Shown piece after piece: positions 21,339 to 32,032 of a stretch of 64,000 nucleotides of DNA. Origin of the DNA: Halomonas sp. GT (lineage in GTDB: Bacteria > Pseudomonadota > Gammaproteobacteria > Pseudomonadales > Halomonadaceae); assembly GCF_002082565.1 (NCBI RefSeq), contig NZ_CP020562.1:3410001-3474000 (forward strand), read 5' to 3'. Below the pieces are notes generated by a model, which worked only from the letters and a program-made list of their open reading frames with translations, was not told the origin of the DNA and made no database searches. The position numbers and the translations under genes are program-made. Every line of letters starts with the position of its first letter. Position 1 is the first letter of the stretch.

Positions 21339-22280
21339 TTAACTTTTAGGCTTAGCTTTACGCATAACGGCCAATACGGGGCCTGAGCACACATAAGCAC
21401 CAAAAAGCAGTAGCAACATCACTGATGGTTCAACTGAGATCATTACGAACCCTAGCACCACTGCTAGAAGCACAACAAAAGGCACAGGCTTTTTGAAATC
21501 GAGGTCTTTGAAGCTGTAATAACGAATATTACTAACCATTAGCACGCCCGCCGCCCCCACTACGAACAGCATAAGCAGCTTAAAACCTACCGCATCCGCA
21601 TCAAAACTATGGAAGGTCCACACACTAGCAGCCACCAAAGCGGCAGCGGACGGACTTGGCAAGCCGATAAACCATTTCTTATCAACACTACCAATCTGTA
21701 CATTAAAGCGTGCTAGTCGCAGTGCAGCACAGGCCACATAAAGGAATGCCACGACCCAGCCAGTTTTACCGATGTCTTGTAAAATCCAGGTAAAGGCCAC
21801 CAAAGCAGGCGCCATACCGAACGAGATCATGTCGGCAAGGCTATCGTACTCTGCGCCAAACTCGCTTTGAGTATTGGTCATACGAGCAACACGGCCATCA
21901 AGCCCATCGAGCACCATGGCGATAAAAATTGCCACTGCTGCCGAAGTGAATTCTCCGTTAATGCCAGCTACCACCGCGAAGAACCCTGAAAACAACGCAG
22001 ACGTAGTAAACAAGTTAGGCAGTAAGTAAATGCCTTTTCGGCGAATCTTCTTACCGTCTTCAACCGCTTCTTCAACTACTTCGGTTTCACGCAAAAAAAC
22101 GCTAGCAAGATCTTCATTACTTACATTGTCATGACTTGCGTTGCCATGACTTACCTTTTCGTGACTAGCGTCTTCTTGCTCTCCAGTACCACTATCTTCT
22201 GTTTTGTGGCCTTCTTGAGGCGCTGACTGCGAGGCCTGTTTACGCTCTTGATCGCGAGCATCCTGGGTCATAAATATCAT
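21339..22280 (-). CDS. pssA: CDP-diacylglycerol-serine O-phosphatidyltransferase
   Basis: PssA makes phosphatidylserine, the precursor of phosphatidylethanolamine, in the inner membrane. The CDP-alcohol phosphotransferase signature D-G-x2-D-G-x-V-A-R-x8-G-x3-D-x3-D is seen in VLDGLDGRVARMTNTQSEFG and the following EYDSLADMISFG. About eight membrane helices follow. The N-terminus is an acidic hydrophilic extension of about 80 residues that contains four tandem pentapeptides of the form (A/V)SHxx at residues 38-57, encoded by 15-bp repeats. ATG codons at 22280 and 22271 are both possible; neither has a strong RBS. It lies downstream of ilvC, but hairpins separate the two. Confidence 0.93.
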   Translation of the reverse strand: MIFMTQDARDQERKQASQSAPQEGHKTEDSGTGEQEDASHEKVSHGNASHDNVSNEDLASVFLRETEVVEEAVEDGKKIRRKGIYLLPNLFTTSALFSGFFAVVAGINGEFTSAAVAIFIAMVLDGLDGRVARMTNTQSEFGAEYDSLADMISFGMAPALVAFTWILQDIGKTGWVVAFLYVACAALRLARFNVQIGSVDKKWFIGLPSPSAAALVAASVWTFHSFDADAVGFKLLMLFVVGAAGVLMVSNIRYYSFKDLDFKKPVPFVVLLAVVLGFVMISVEPSVMLLLLFGAYVCSGPVLAVMRKAKPKS

Positions 22281-22374
22281 CCGTTTGAAGTGAAGTCACA
22301 AGAACAGTGATCTCTTTTCATTCTACACGGTGAAGCTAACTCAGCCAGTCAATTGAAGTATGTAACGCTAAACG

Positions 22375-22404
22375 CCTCGGGGCGCGACAGTGCGCGCCCC
22401 GAGG
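22375..22404 (-). terminator. Strong hairpin downstream of ilvC
   Basis: A perfect 12-bp GC-rich stem (CCTCGGGGCGCG/CGCGCCCCGAGG) with a 6-nt loop lies 30 bp past the ilvC stop. It has only a weak T-stretch (CGTTTAG). A perfect 16-bp palindrome, AGCGTGCTAGCACGCT, stands beside it at 22413-22428. Confidence 0.65.
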
Positions 22405-22434
22405 CTCTAACCAGCGTGCTAGCACGCTAACCGC

Positions 22435-23669
<1,235 letters not shown>

Positions 23670-24557
23670 ATGGATTTTCGCTTATTAAAGCATGTGGTAA
23701 CGCTGGCTGAGACGCTGCACTTTGGCCGCGCCAGCGAGCTTTGTCATATCAGCCCATCCACCTTAAGCCGCTCAATTCAGCAGGTTGAAGCCGAGCTTGG
23801 AACGCAACTATTTGAGCGCGATAATCGCCATGTCACGCTAACCCCTCAGGGCTTAGCGTTTCAGCACTATGCAAAAGAGACCTTAGAACAGTGGGAAATG
23901 CAGAAGCGAACGCTGGCCGCCACGGCGTCACAGCTAAGCGGCGAAATAAGCATCTACTGTTCGGTAACCGCCAGCTATAGCTTTCTCTACGAACTACTGA
24001 GTGATGTACGCACCTGCCATCCTGGCATCGAATTAAAGCTCCATACCGGTGACCCCGCTGACGCCATGTCACGGGTACTAGAAGGCGCAGATGATATAGC
24101 CATTACCCCCCGCCCGCGGATTCCACCCAACGCCCTGGCCTTTAAATCGCTTACCCGCTCGCCGCTACTGTTTATTGCACCTACAGAAGCTCACGACTGG
24201 CTCCCAAGTCAGCCGGAAAGCTCAACGGCCATGCAGTGGCGTGATGTCCCGATGATCCTTTCAGAGGCTGGTCTTTCAAGGGAGTACGCCAATACCTGGT
24301 TTAAAGCGATGGGGATAACGCCGCGTATTTATGCCCAAGTGGCCGGGCACGAAGCGATTGTAAGTATGGTGGGACTGGGGTTTGGCGTAGGCGTAGTACC
24401 CAAAATCGTGTTAGATAACAGCCCGCTGGCCGAACGCGTGCAAGTGCTCAACGTTAAACCCGAACTCCCCCACTACGATGTCGGGCTTTGCGTGCTTAAC
24501 CGACGGCTCAAAAACCCGATGATTGACGCCTTTTGGGCTACCGTGACGCCGCGTTAA
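23670..24557 (+). CDS. ilvY: LysR-type regulator IlvY
   Basis: The 295-residue LysR protein has an N-terminal winged helix-turn-helix (LAETLHFGRASELCHISPST then LSRSIQQVEAELG, residues 12-44) and a periplasmic-binding-fold effector domain. Close likeness to IlvY is seen in ISPSTLSRSIQ, LSGEISIYCSVTASYSFL, TGDPADAM and GHEAIVSMVGLGFGVGVVP. Divergence from ilvC supports the role: acetolactate-responsive activation of ilvC and self-repression. Confidence 0.92.
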   Translation: MDFRLLKHVVTLAETLHFGRASELCHISPSTLSRSIQQVEAELGTQLFERDNRHVTLTPQGLAFQHYAKETLEQWEMQKRTLAATASQLSGEISIYCSVTASYSFLYELLSDVRTCHPGIELKLHTGDPADAMSRVLEGADDIAITPRPRIPPNALAFKSLTRSPLLFIAPTEAHDWLPSQPESSTAMQWRDVPMILSEAGLSREYANTWFKAMGITPRIYAQVAGHEAIVSMVGLGFGVGVVPKIVLDNSPLAERVQVLNVKPELPHYDVGLCVLNRRLKNPMIDAFWATVTPR

Positions 24558-24575
24558 CGCGAATAAAAACACCAT

Positions 24576-24606
24576 AAAAAAAGCCGTCCTAGGTAAGGAC
24601 GGCTTT
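24576..24606 (-). terminator. Convergent terminator of ilvIH and ilvY
   Basis: A perfect 11-bp stem (AAAGCCGTCCT/AGGACGGCTTT) with a 5-nt loop. On the minus strand it ends in seven T residues, serving ilvH. On the plus strand it ends in TTTCTC and may also stop ilvY. Confidence 0.88.
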
Positions 24607-24649
24607 CTCAGTTGCTTGTCCAACGGATTACTCAGCTAGCATGCTTCGC

Positions 24650-25141
24650 TTACAACGACAGGACTTTATCGCCTCGGGCGATACCGGACACCCCAGTACG
24701 CGCCACCTCTAGAATGCCTACTGGCGCCATGGCCTGCAGAAATGCATCTAGCTTGGAGGCGTCACCAGTAATCTGAACGGTATAAAGGCTTGGCGTTACG
24801 TCGACGATCTGCGCCCGGAAAATATCCACTGTACGCTTCACTTCATCGCGGGCTGCGCCTAGCGCTTTTACTTTCACCAGCATTAGTTCACGTTCAATGT
24901 GGTTACCTTCCGTCAGGTCGACCAACTTCACCACATCAATCAGTTTATTAAGATGCTTAGTGATTTGCTCAATCACCCGGTCATCACCTACGGTAGTCAC
25001 CGTCAGGCGTGATAGCGACGGATCCTCAGTCGGTGCAACGTTCAGCGTTTCAATGTTGAAGTTACGCTGGGAGAACAGCCCGACCACACGTGACAGCGCA
25101 CCCGGTTCGTTTTCCATCAGAATCGAGATGATATGACGCAT
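24650..25141 (-). CDS. ilvH: Acetolactate synthase small (regulatory) subunit
   Basis: The 163-residue protein has the N-terminal ACT domain (MRHIISILMENEPGALSRVV, valine-binding in the family) and the C-terminal ACT-like domain, ending in ARTGVSGIARGDKVL. It stimulates the catalytic subunit and gives valine feedback inhibition. The length equals that of E. coli IlvH. Its ATG overlaps the ilvI stop by one base (TGATG), ensuring coupled synthesis. Confidence 0.96.
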   Translation of the reverse strand: MRHIISILMENEPGALSRVVGLFSQRNFNIETLNVAPTEDPSLSRLTVTTVGDDRVIEQITKHLNKLIDVVKLVDLTEGNHIERELMLVKVKALGAARDEVKRTVDIFRAQIVDVTPSLYTVQITGDASKLDAFLQAMAPVGILEVARTGVSGIARGDKVLSL

Positions 25142-26865
25142 CAGGTACGCTCCGTTTTAGACAGCAGCATGTCACGCATGGCACCCAACGGCACCTGCAT
25201 CGGATAGACGTGCTCAAAGGGATCAACCTTCACATCCAGGAATACCAGCTCATGCTTGTTGGCAAAAGCGCGCTCTAGTGCAGGCTCCAACTCATCAAGG
25301 GTATTCACGGTGATCGCGGTAAATCCGTAAGCCTCAATTAGCATGTGGAAGTCTGGCAGCGACTCCATATAGGAGTGCGCATGGCGGGATTTGTAGTTCA
25401 AATCCTGCCACTGCCGCACCATGCCAAGCGATGCATTGTTGAGGTTTACAATTTTGACGCCCACGCCATACTGCTTACAGGTAGAGAGTTCCTGCATCAT
25501 CATCTGGAAGCTGCCTTCCCCTGTTACACACACGACATCGTCATCAGGGAAGTTCTGTTTGATCCCCATGGCGGCCGGGAAGCCAAAGCCCATGGTGCCC
25601 AAACCACCTGAGGTGATCAGACGGTTAGGCTTATCAAACTTGTAGTACTGAGCAGCAAACATCTGGTGCTGTCCAACATCCGTCGTCACGTAGGCTTCAC
25701 CGCGAGTAACACGGCATAGCGCTTCGATAACTTCCTGTGGCTTCAACACTTCGCCTGGCTTAGAAGGCTCATATAGCTTGCCTTCACGCTCGGCACGCCA
25801 GCCGTCAATCTTTTGCCACCACTCGGTTAGCGCTTCAGGCTGCGAAATTGACTGGCCTTGAACCAAGCTAATCATCTCATTAATGACGCTAGATGCTGGC
25901 CCAACAATAGGTACATCCGCACGCACAGTTTTAGAGACCGAACTTGGGTCCACATCCACGTGAATGATTTTTGCCGTGGGGCAGAACTTCGACGTGTTGT
26001 TGGTTACCCGGTCATCAAAACGCGCGCCAATGGCGATAATCAAATCCGCATGGTGCATGGCCATATTGGATTCATACGAGCCGTGCATTCCTAACCAGCC
26101 CAGACACTGCCGGTCACTTTGCGGATAGGAGCCGATCCCCATCAACGTTGTGGTAATGGGGAAGCCGAGCTGTTTGACCAAATCGGTCAATCCTTCGCTT
26201 GCCTTGCCAGTTACCACGCCACCGCCGGTATAGAACACCGGGCGTTTGGCTTTCAGCATCATCTCAACGGCTTTTTTAATTTGACCCGTATGGCCCCGGG
26301 TAACCGGGTTATAGGAGCGCATCTTGACCTTTTTCGGGTAGACGTACTCATAGCGCTCGGTCGGTGCCGTCATATCTTTAGGAATATCGACGACTACCGG
26401 CCCTGGGCGGCCAGTCGCCGCGAGATAGAAGGCCTTTTTCAGCACTTCTGGAATCTCAGACGGATGCCGAATTGAGAAGCTGTGCTTCACGATGGGGCGA
26501 GTCACACCCACAATATCGGTTTCTTGGAAGGCATCGTCACCAATCAGGTGGCTCATTACCTGACCGCACAGCACGACCATAGGAATCGAATCCATATAGG
26601 CAGTCGCAATGCCGGTAACCGCATTGGTAGCACCAGGACCCGAGGTGACAAGCACCACACCTGGCTTACCCGCTGCACGAGCATAGCCATCGGCTGCGTG
26701 AGTCGCTGCCTGTTCGTGACGCACAAGAATGTGCTTCACCTTGTCCTGGCGGAACAGCGCATCATAAATATGCAGCGCCGCGCCGCCGGGATAACCATAA
26801 ATGTATTCAACGCCCTCATCTTGCAAGAAGCGGGCGATCATATCTGCGCCGGAAAGCAGTTCCAC
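25141..26865 (-). CDS. ilvI: Acetolactate synthase large (catalytic) subunit
   Basis: The ThDP enzyme condenses pyruvate to acetolactate or acetohydroxybutyrate, first step of Val/Leu/Ile synthesis. It has the N-terminal ThDP domain with catalytic Glu in LVRHEQAATHAADGYARA near 48, a central FAD-binding domain (IGARFDDRVT) and the C-terminal pyrophosphate motif GEGSFQMMMQELST...NN. I start it at GTG 26865: AGGGGAG lies seven bases upstream and the product is 574 residues, the IlvI length. An in-frame ATG at 26967 would add 34 residues unlike the family and run through the structured leader. Confidence 0.96.
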   Translation of the reverse strand: MELLSGADMIARFLQDEGVEYIYGYPGGAALHIYDALFRQDKVKHILVRHEQAATHAADGYARAAGKPGVVLVTSGPGATNAVTGIATAYMDSIPMVVLCGQVMSHLIGDDAFQETDIVGVTRPIVKHSFSIRHPSEIPEVLKKAFYLAATGRPGPVVVDIPKDMTAPTERYEYVYPKKVKMRSYNPVTRGHTGQIKKAVEMMLKAKRPVFYTGGGVVTGKASEGLTDLVKQLGFPITTTLMGIGSYPQSDRQCLGWLGMHGSYESNMAMHHADLIIAIGARFDDRVTNNTSKFCPTAKIIHVDVDPSSVSKTVRADVPIVGPASSVINEMISLVQGQSISQPEALTEWWQKIDGWRAEREGKLYEPSKPGEVLKPQEVIEALCRVTRGEAYVTTDVGQHQMFAAQYYKFDKPNRLITSGGLGTMGFGFPAAMGIKQNFPDDDVVCVTGEGSFQMMMQELSTCKQYGVGVKIVNLNNASLGMVRQWQDLNYKSRHAHSYMESLPDFHMLIEAYGFTAITVNTLDELEPALERAFANKHELVFLDVKVDPFEHVYPMQVPLGAMRDMLLSKTERT

Positions 26866-27190
26866 TGTGTTTCTCCCCTGGAGGTCTCGAGTGCGATCCG
26901 CAGGACATCCTGCGGTGTCGAGTGCGACGGTATGCCGCTGCCGGCCCATGCCGGCACCTGATGCCAAACCCTGGCATATGGCCCGGTTAGGGCCTGCACT
27001 CTCATCGGAAGCACCGACATATCATGAAATATGCCAGTAGCTCCCTTACACGACGGTTTGCCGTGTCGGGGCGTTGGCCAGGTCGGGCGGTTAGCCCAAG
27101 CCCGGAAGTCCTTCGGCGGGTAAAGGCTTTCGCCTACCCTTCGCGCGGGGATTAGGGGTTGCCCGTTGGTTCCGCGCCCGCAAATCAGGA
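26866..27190 (-). ncRNA. Long structured 5' leader of ilvIH, candidate cis-regulatory RNA
   Basis: Between the candidate promoter and the ilvI GTG lie about 325 bases packed with local hairpins on the minus strand. These are 27143-27177 (outer GCGCGG/CCGCGC), 27118-27139 (GAAA tetraloop), 27016-27035, 26980-26994 (GGCCC/GGGCC), 26961-26977 (ATGCCA/TGGCAT), 26939-26956 (TGCCGGC/GCCGGCA) and 26898-26915 (CCGCAGGA/TCCTGCGG). The last is bracketed by two copies of TCGAGTGCGA. There is no U-run terminator and no clear Leu/Val/Ile leader peptide. Structured ilvB-leader RNAs have been reported in marine gammaproteobacteria; whether this is one cannot be decided here. Confidence 0.6.
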
Positions 27191-27197
27191 ACCCACA

Positions 27198-27226
27198 AGA
27201 TTCCATTAGCGCCCTCAGCCTGTCAA
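27198..27226 (-). promoter_or_regulatory. Candidate promoter of ilvIH
   Basis: On the minus strand a perfect -35 TTGACA is 17 bp from a weak -10 GAATCT, between the clpB terminator and the structured leader. The weak -10 would fit a regulated promoter, but the call depends mainly on the -35. Confidence 0.45.
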
Positions 27227-27269
27227 CCTCCGATCAGGACAAACGCAACAAACGTCGCAGTAAGTCATT

Positions 27270-27304
27270 AAAAAAGCCCCGCTAGCAGAGCTAACGAGGC
27301 TTTT
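27270..27304 (-). terminator. Terminator of clpB
   Basis: An AAAAGCCNCGNTAGC/GCTANCGNGGCTTTT stem with loop AGA, ending in T residues on the minus strand, lies 84 bp past the clpB stop. The stem contains two G-T type positions. Confidence 0.85.
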
Positions 27305-27387
27305 GCCCTATTTCATTGCGCAGGCTTGCTGAGGTTCATTGCGCAGGCTTGTTGAGGACGTGGGGATTTTAATTGCCCACGCGTAAA

Positions 27388-29967
27388 TTACTCAAATACC
27401 AGCTTGCCTTCACTCGCGCTGATATGAATGGTGTCGCCAGGGGCATATTTGCCCGCCAGCAAATCTTGAGCCAGTGGGTTCTCGATGCGGCTTTGGATCG
27501 CCCGCTTCAGCGGCCTTGCGCCATACACCGGATCGAAACCGACCACTGCCAGCTGGGCCATAGCGTCGTCGCTAATTTCCAGGCTCAAGTCATGCTCAGC
27601 TAAGCGAACTTTCAAACGCTCGAGCTGAATACCGGCAATTGCCTGAATTTGCTCTTGGCCAAGAGCGTGGAACACCACCACCTCATCAATGCGGTTAATC
27701 AATTCCGGGCGGAAATGGTTACCCACTACTTCCATCACTGCACTTTTCATTACTTCGTAGTCGTTATCATCTCCACCCATGCGCTGGATAATGTCCGAGC
27801 CCATGTTAGAGGTCATCACGATCACCGTATTACGGAAATCGACTGTACGACCTTGCCCATCAGTTAAGCGTCCATCCTCTAGCACTTGCAACAGGATATT
27901 GAACACATCCGGATGCGCTTTTTCCACTTCGTCCAGCAACAGAACCGAGTAGGGCTTACGACGCACCGCTTCAGTTAAGTAACCACCCTCTTCATAACCC
28001 ACATAGCCTGGGGGCGCACCAATCAAGCGAGCCACAGAGTGCTTCTCCATGAACTCCGACATATCGATACGCACCATTGCTTCTTCAGTATCAAACAAGA
28101 AGTTAGCCAGCGACTTACATAGCTCCGTTTTACCCACCCCGGTCGGGCCGAGGAACAGGAACGAACCGTTGGGTCGATTAGGATCAGATAGCCCAGCACG
28201 CGAGCGGCGCACAGCGTTAGCTACGGCCTCTACCGCTTCATGCTGGCCAATCACCCGCTCATGCAGCGCTTCTTCCATGCGCAGTAGTTTATCTCGCTCG
28301 CCTTCCAACATCTTGGAGACGGGGATACCGGTCCAACGGGAAACCACCTCAGCAATCTCTTCTTCGGTAACGTTTGAGCGCAGCAACTGGTGACTGGCAG
28401 TATCTGCCTCACCCTCACCCGCTTCGCTGATTTTCTTCTCCAACGCCGGGATCTTGCCATACTGAATCTCTGACATACGGCCTAGATCGCCCTGGCGACG
28501 AGCCTGCTCCAGGTCAATGCGCGCCTGTTCCAACTCCGCTTTAAACTGAGCTGCGCCTTGAATACTGGCTTTTTCGGCTTTCCAGATTTCATCCAAATCA
28601 GCGTATTCACGCTCTAATTCGTGGATCTGGTTGTTCAGTGCCTCAAGGCGTTTCTTAGTAGCCTCGTCGGTCTCTTTCTTAAGCGCTTCGCGCTCCATTT
28701 TCAGCTGAATTAGGCGACGATCCAGCCTATCCATCTCTTCAGGCTTAGAGTCCAGTTCCATGCGGATACGGGACGCTGCCTCGTCGATCAGATCAATTGC
28801 TTTATCGGGCAACTGCCTATCAGTGATATAGCGGGTAGAGAGCTTCGCCGCCGCAATGATCGCTGAATCGGTAATATCCACGCCATGGTGGACTTCGTAA
28901 CGCTCTTTTAAGCCGCGCAGAATAGCTACCGTATCCTCTTCGGAGGGCTCATCGACCAACACCTTCTGGAAACGGCGCTCCAGCGCGGCATCTTTTTCAA
29001 TGTATTTACGGTACTCATCCAGCGTGGTCGCCCCTACGCAGTGCAGTTCGCCACGCGCCAGCGCAGGCTTAAGCATGTTGCCTGCATCCATCGCGCCTTC
29101 AGCTTTACCTGCGCCCACCATGGTGTGCAGCTCATCAATAAACAGGATGACTCGGCCTTCTTCCTGGGAAAGCTCTTTAAGCACCGCTTTCAGGCGCTCT
29201 TCAAATTCTCCGCGGAACTTAGCACCCGCCAGCAGGGAGCCCATGTCCAAGGAAAGGACGCGTTTCTCTTTCAGGCCTTCGGGCACTTCACCGTTTACAA
29301 TACGCTGAGCCAACCCTTCAACAATGGCAGTTTTACCCACCCCTGGCTCCCCGATCAGTACCGGGTTATTTTTGGTACGACGCTGCAGCACCTGAATCGT
29401 GCGGCGAATTTCATCATCACGCCCAATCACGGGGTCCAACTTGCCGTCTAAGGCACGCTGGGTTAGATCCATGGTGTATTTATTAAGTGCTTCACGCTGG
29501 TCTTCGGCATTTGGGTCGTCGACCTTAGCACCACCGCGCAGACTATTGATTGCGGCTTCCAGGGCTTTCCGGTTGAGCCCTGCCTCTTTCATCAGCTTGG
29601 TGATCGCACTGTTCATTTCCAATGCAGCCAGAAGTACCAATTCACTCGCAATGAACTGGTCGCCACGCTTCTGCGCTTCCCGGTCAGTTAAATTGAATAG
29701 CTTAATGAAGTCGCGAGATGGCTGAACATCACCATCGAACTGGCTTACTTTAGGTAAGTCATCTAATTGCTTCTGCAAACCGTCGCGCAGGCGCGAGCTG
29801 CTGCCCCCGGCTTTTTCAACTAGAGCTTTGATGCCAGTGTCTTTGGTATCGAGTAATGCTAGCAATAAGTGCGCGGGATCAAGCTGATTATGGCCGTGCC
29901 CAACCGCAAGGGATTGTGCCTCAGAAATAGCGGCCTGTAATTTGGCAGTAAATTTATCGAATCGCAT
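27388..29967 (-). CDS. clpB: ClpB disaggregase
   Basis: ClpB is a hexameric AAA+ chaperone that pulls proteins out of aggregates with DnaK. The 859-residue protein has the double Clp N-domain (about 1-145), AAA1 with Walker A GEPGVGKT near 206, the coiled-coil M-domain (about 400-525, Glu/Lys/Arg-rich) and AAA2 with Walker A GPTGVGKT near 605 and the small C-terminal domain. The ATG is preceded by AGGAGG. I could not find a clean sigma-32 promoter upstream. It carries its own terminator. Confidence 0.97.
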   Translation of the reverse strand: MRFDKFTAKLQAAISEAQSLAVGHGHNQLDPAHLLLALLDTKDTGIKALVEKAGGSSSRLRDGLQKQLDDLPKVSQFDGDVQPSRDFIKLFNLTDREAQKRGDQFIASELVLLAALEMNSAITKLMKEAGLNRKALEAAINSLRGGAKVDDPNAEDQREALNKYTMDLTQRALDGKLDPVIGRDDEIRRTIQVLQRRTKNNPVLIGEPGVGKTAIVEGLAQRIVNGEVPEGLKEKRVLSLDMGSLLAGAKFRGEFEERLKAVLKELSQEEGRVILFIDELHTMVGAGKAEGAMDAGNMLKPALARGELHCVGATTLDEYRKYIEKDAALERRFQKVLVDEPSEEDTVAILRGLKERYEVHHGVDITDSAIIAAAKLSTRYITDRQLPDKAIDLIDEAASRIRMELDSKPEEMDRLDRRLIQLKMEREALKKETDEATKKRLEALNNQIHELEREYADLDEIWKAEKASIQGAAQFKAELEQARIDLEQARRQGDLGRMSEIQYGKIPALEKKISEAGEGEADTASHQLLRSNVTEEEIAEVVSRWTGIPVSKMLEGERDKLLRMEEALHERVIGQHEAVEAVANAVRRSRAGLSDPNRPNGSFLFLGPTGVGKTELCKSLANFLFDTEEAMVRIDMSEFMEKHSVARLIGAPPGYVGYEEGGYLTEAVRRKPYSVLLLDEVEKAHPDVFNILLQVLEDGRLTDGQGRTVDFRNTVIVMTSNMGSDIIQRMGGDDNDYEVMKSAVMEVVGNHFRPELINRIDEVVVFHALGQEQIQAIAGIQLERLKVRLAEHDLSLEISDDAMAQLAVVGFDPVYGARPLKRAIQSRIENPLAQDLLAGKYAPGDTIHISASEGKLVFE

Positions 29968-30122
29968 GGAGTTCCTCCTGGGGGTGCCGTGCGTTTGGAC
30001 CCACGGTGTTTCCCAATAACCTGTCTTTAATGTGCTAAAAACGTTTAGCTTGACAAGTTAAATGGCGTCAGTTCCACGCATTTCAAGAGGTGCGCAGAAC
30101 AAGCTCGAAGGAATAGCGCTGC

Positions 30123-30878
30123 TTAATTGACCCAGATCACACTTGCCATGCGTCCAGTGCTGCCATTGTCTCGGCGGTAGGAGTAAAAGCGCGATTCGCA
30201 GGCGGTACAGAAGTGGCCGCCACTGATATGGTGAATCCCCAACGCTTCTAGACGAAAACGCGCCAAGCGATAAAGATCCGCCATATAGTGGCCAAGTCGA
30301 TAGGGGCTGTGGTCAAACGCTTCGGCGGTCTCAGGGTGTACCGCAACAAAGGCACCATACACTTCGGGTCCGACCTCAAACTGAGCATTTGAAATAGCCG
30401 GCCCGAGCCATACCAAAATATCGCCTGGATCGCAGTTCATCGCGGCGACGGTCGCTTCCAACACGCCGCCCGCTAGCCCGCGCCAACCCGCATGGGCAAC
30501 AGCTACCTGGGACCCTTGACGATTGCAGAACATCACCGGCAAGCAGTCTGCAGTTAACACTACACAGGCATAGTCGTTGCTGCTGGCAACCGAGGCGTCT
30601 GCTTCCGGCATATCGTCTTGGTACGCCTGCTGGACGCGTGCGCCATGGGTTTGGTTAAGCCACAGTAGCGGTCGATCATCGCCTATTTCTTTATGCAGCA
30701 AACGTCGACATAGCGCGACGTGATCAGCATTATCGCCTACGTGGTTCGCTGGATTGAAAGCTGCAAAATCATCTTGGCTCGGCCCTGTTTCCCGAGTGGT
30801 CACAAACGCCCGCACATTCGCGGGGGCTGGCCAATCAGGTAACAGTAGCGTGGGCTTTAGATCAATCGCGTCGCTCAT
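30123..30878 (-). CDS. pgeF: Peptidoglycan editing factor / purine nucleoside phosphorylase PgeF (YfiH)
   Basis: The 251-residue protein is of the YfiH/LACC1 family. Conserved Zn ligands are visible in LNQTHGARVQ, LTADCLPVMF and VAVAHAGWRGLAGGVL, with a C-terminal CTACESRFYSYRRD. Family members cleave purine nucleosides and, as PgeF, help keep muropeptide composition correct. It overlaps rluD by 4 bp (ATGA); the rluD-pgeF-clpB order is conserved in gammaproteobacteria. Confidence 0.92.
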   Translation of the reverse strand: MSDAIDLKPTLLLPDWPAPANVRAFVTTRETGPSQDDFAAFNPANHVGDNADHVALCRRLLHKEIGDDRPLLWLNQTHGARVQQAYQDDMPEADASVASSNDYACVVLTADCLPVMFCNRQGSQVAVAHAGWRGLAGGVLEATVAAMNCDPGDILVWLGPAISNAQFEVGPEVYGAFVAVHPETAEAFDHSPYRLGHYMADLYRLARFRLEALGIHHISGGHFCTACESRFYSYRRDNGSTGRMASVIWVN

Positions 30879-31834
30879 CTCATGGTCTCACTATCTTCGC
30901 GCAGGTAATCCAACAACATCAGTAGATCATCGGGCAAGTCAGCATGAAACGTAAGCGTTTCACCACTCACCGGATGCACAAAGCTAAGCTTCCGAGCATG
31001 CAGTGCCTGACGCGGAAATTCACGCAAAATCTCTTTTAACGGTGCAGCAGCGCCCGGAGGCAGCTTAGCACGGCCACTATAGAGCGGATCGCCAATCAAC
31101 GGGTAGCGGGCATGAGCCATATGAACGCGAATTTGATGGGTACGTCCGGTTTCTAACTGGCAACGCACATGGGTATGCGCGCGAAAACGCTCAACTACCC
31201 GGAAGTGAGTGACTGCGGGTTTTCCGGAGGCCGTAACCGCTTGGCGCTTGCGGTCTTTTGGGTGCCGTCCAATGGGCGCGTCAATAGTGCTACCCGACAC
31301 AGGCTTACCAATTACTACTGCATCATATTGACGAGAAACGCTGCGTGCCTGTAGTTGATCAACCAACGTCGTTTGTGCGGGTAATGTTTTTGCCACCATC
31401 ATCAAGCCAGTGGTGTCTTTATCAAGGCGATGGACTATTCCTGCCCGGGGCACTTCTGCCAGTGCAGGATGATGATGAAGCAACGCATTCAACAACGTGC
31501 CGTCGGGATTCCCCGCGGCGGGATGAACCACCATGCCAGCGGCCTTGTTGATGACCATCACCGCGTCGTCTTCATAAACGATATCAAGCGGAATATCTTG
31601 GGGCTCAAAACGCGTATCGTCTTCAATAGTCGCTTTTAGCGCTAATATTTCGTGGCCGTGCAGCTTGGCCTTAGGTTTTACTTTAGCGCCGTCGACGGTG
31701 AGCTCACCGGCGTTGATCCACGCTTTCAAACGCTCGCGGGAATAATCGCTGAACAACTCAGCTGCGGCTTGGTCTAAACGCGCGCCTGCTAATGTCGCGG
31801 GTACCCGCTGCGTGGCTTCAACAATACGAGACAT
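30875..31834 (-). CDS. rluD: 23S rRNA pseudouridine synthase RluD
   Basis: RluD makes pseudouridines 1911, 1915 and 1917 in helix 69 of 23S rRNA. The 319-residue protein has an N-terminal S4 RNA-binding domain (RLDQAAAELFSDYSRERLKA, about 18-80) and the RluA-type catalytic domain, whose Asp sits in GIVHRLDKDTTGLMMVAKT near residue 140. The ATG at 31834 is chosen over a TTG two codons upstream because AAGAGG lies six bases before it. It is divergent from bamD, as in E. coli. Confidence 0.95.
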   Translation of the reverse strand: MSRIVEATQRVPATLAGARLDQAAAELFSDYSRERLKAWINAGELTVDGAKVKPKAKLHGHEILALKATIEDDTRFEPQDIPLDIVYEDDAVMVINKAAGMVVHPAAGNPDGTLLNALLHHHPALAEVPRAGIVHRLDKDTTGLMMVAKTLPAQTTLVDQLQARSVSRQYDAVVIGKPVSGSTIDAPIGRHPKDRKRQAVTASGKPAVTHFRVVERFRAHTHVRCQLETGRTHQIRVHMAHARYPLIGDPLYSGRAKLPPGAAAPLKEILREFPRQALHARKLSFVHPVSGETLTFHADLPDDLLMLLDYLREDSETMR

Positions 31835-32032
31835 GAACAACCTCTTTAAGACGCAAACGACTTTGCCACTATTTAATGCTGCTTAACTCTTCAAGCAGTA
31901 ATGGAGTGTCGCTAAGCCTGCGTTTTGCGTCTAGGTGATTTATAGTGGGCGGACTGCGACCTATTCTACCATTTCTACTTATGGCCATCGTCGCTTTTCG
32001 GTGATTGAGGCTTGTTTGCAACGAGGATGATG

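Noticed and set aside
26866..26967. Upstream ATG for ilvI at 26967
   Set aside because: It would add 34 residues absent from the family. The GTG at 26865 has a strong RBS and gives exactly the IlvI length.
26838..27206. A 122-codon frame through the ilvIH leader as a protein or leader peptide
   Set aside because: It has no good RBS, overlaps the ilvI start in another frame, lacks runs of Ile/Val/Leu codons and runs through the hairpins. The long openness is explained by high GC content.
29968..30110. Sigma-32 heat-shock promoter for clpB
   Set aside because: A CTTG is present on the minus strand but no CCCCAT-type -10 at the right distance. I could not support it.
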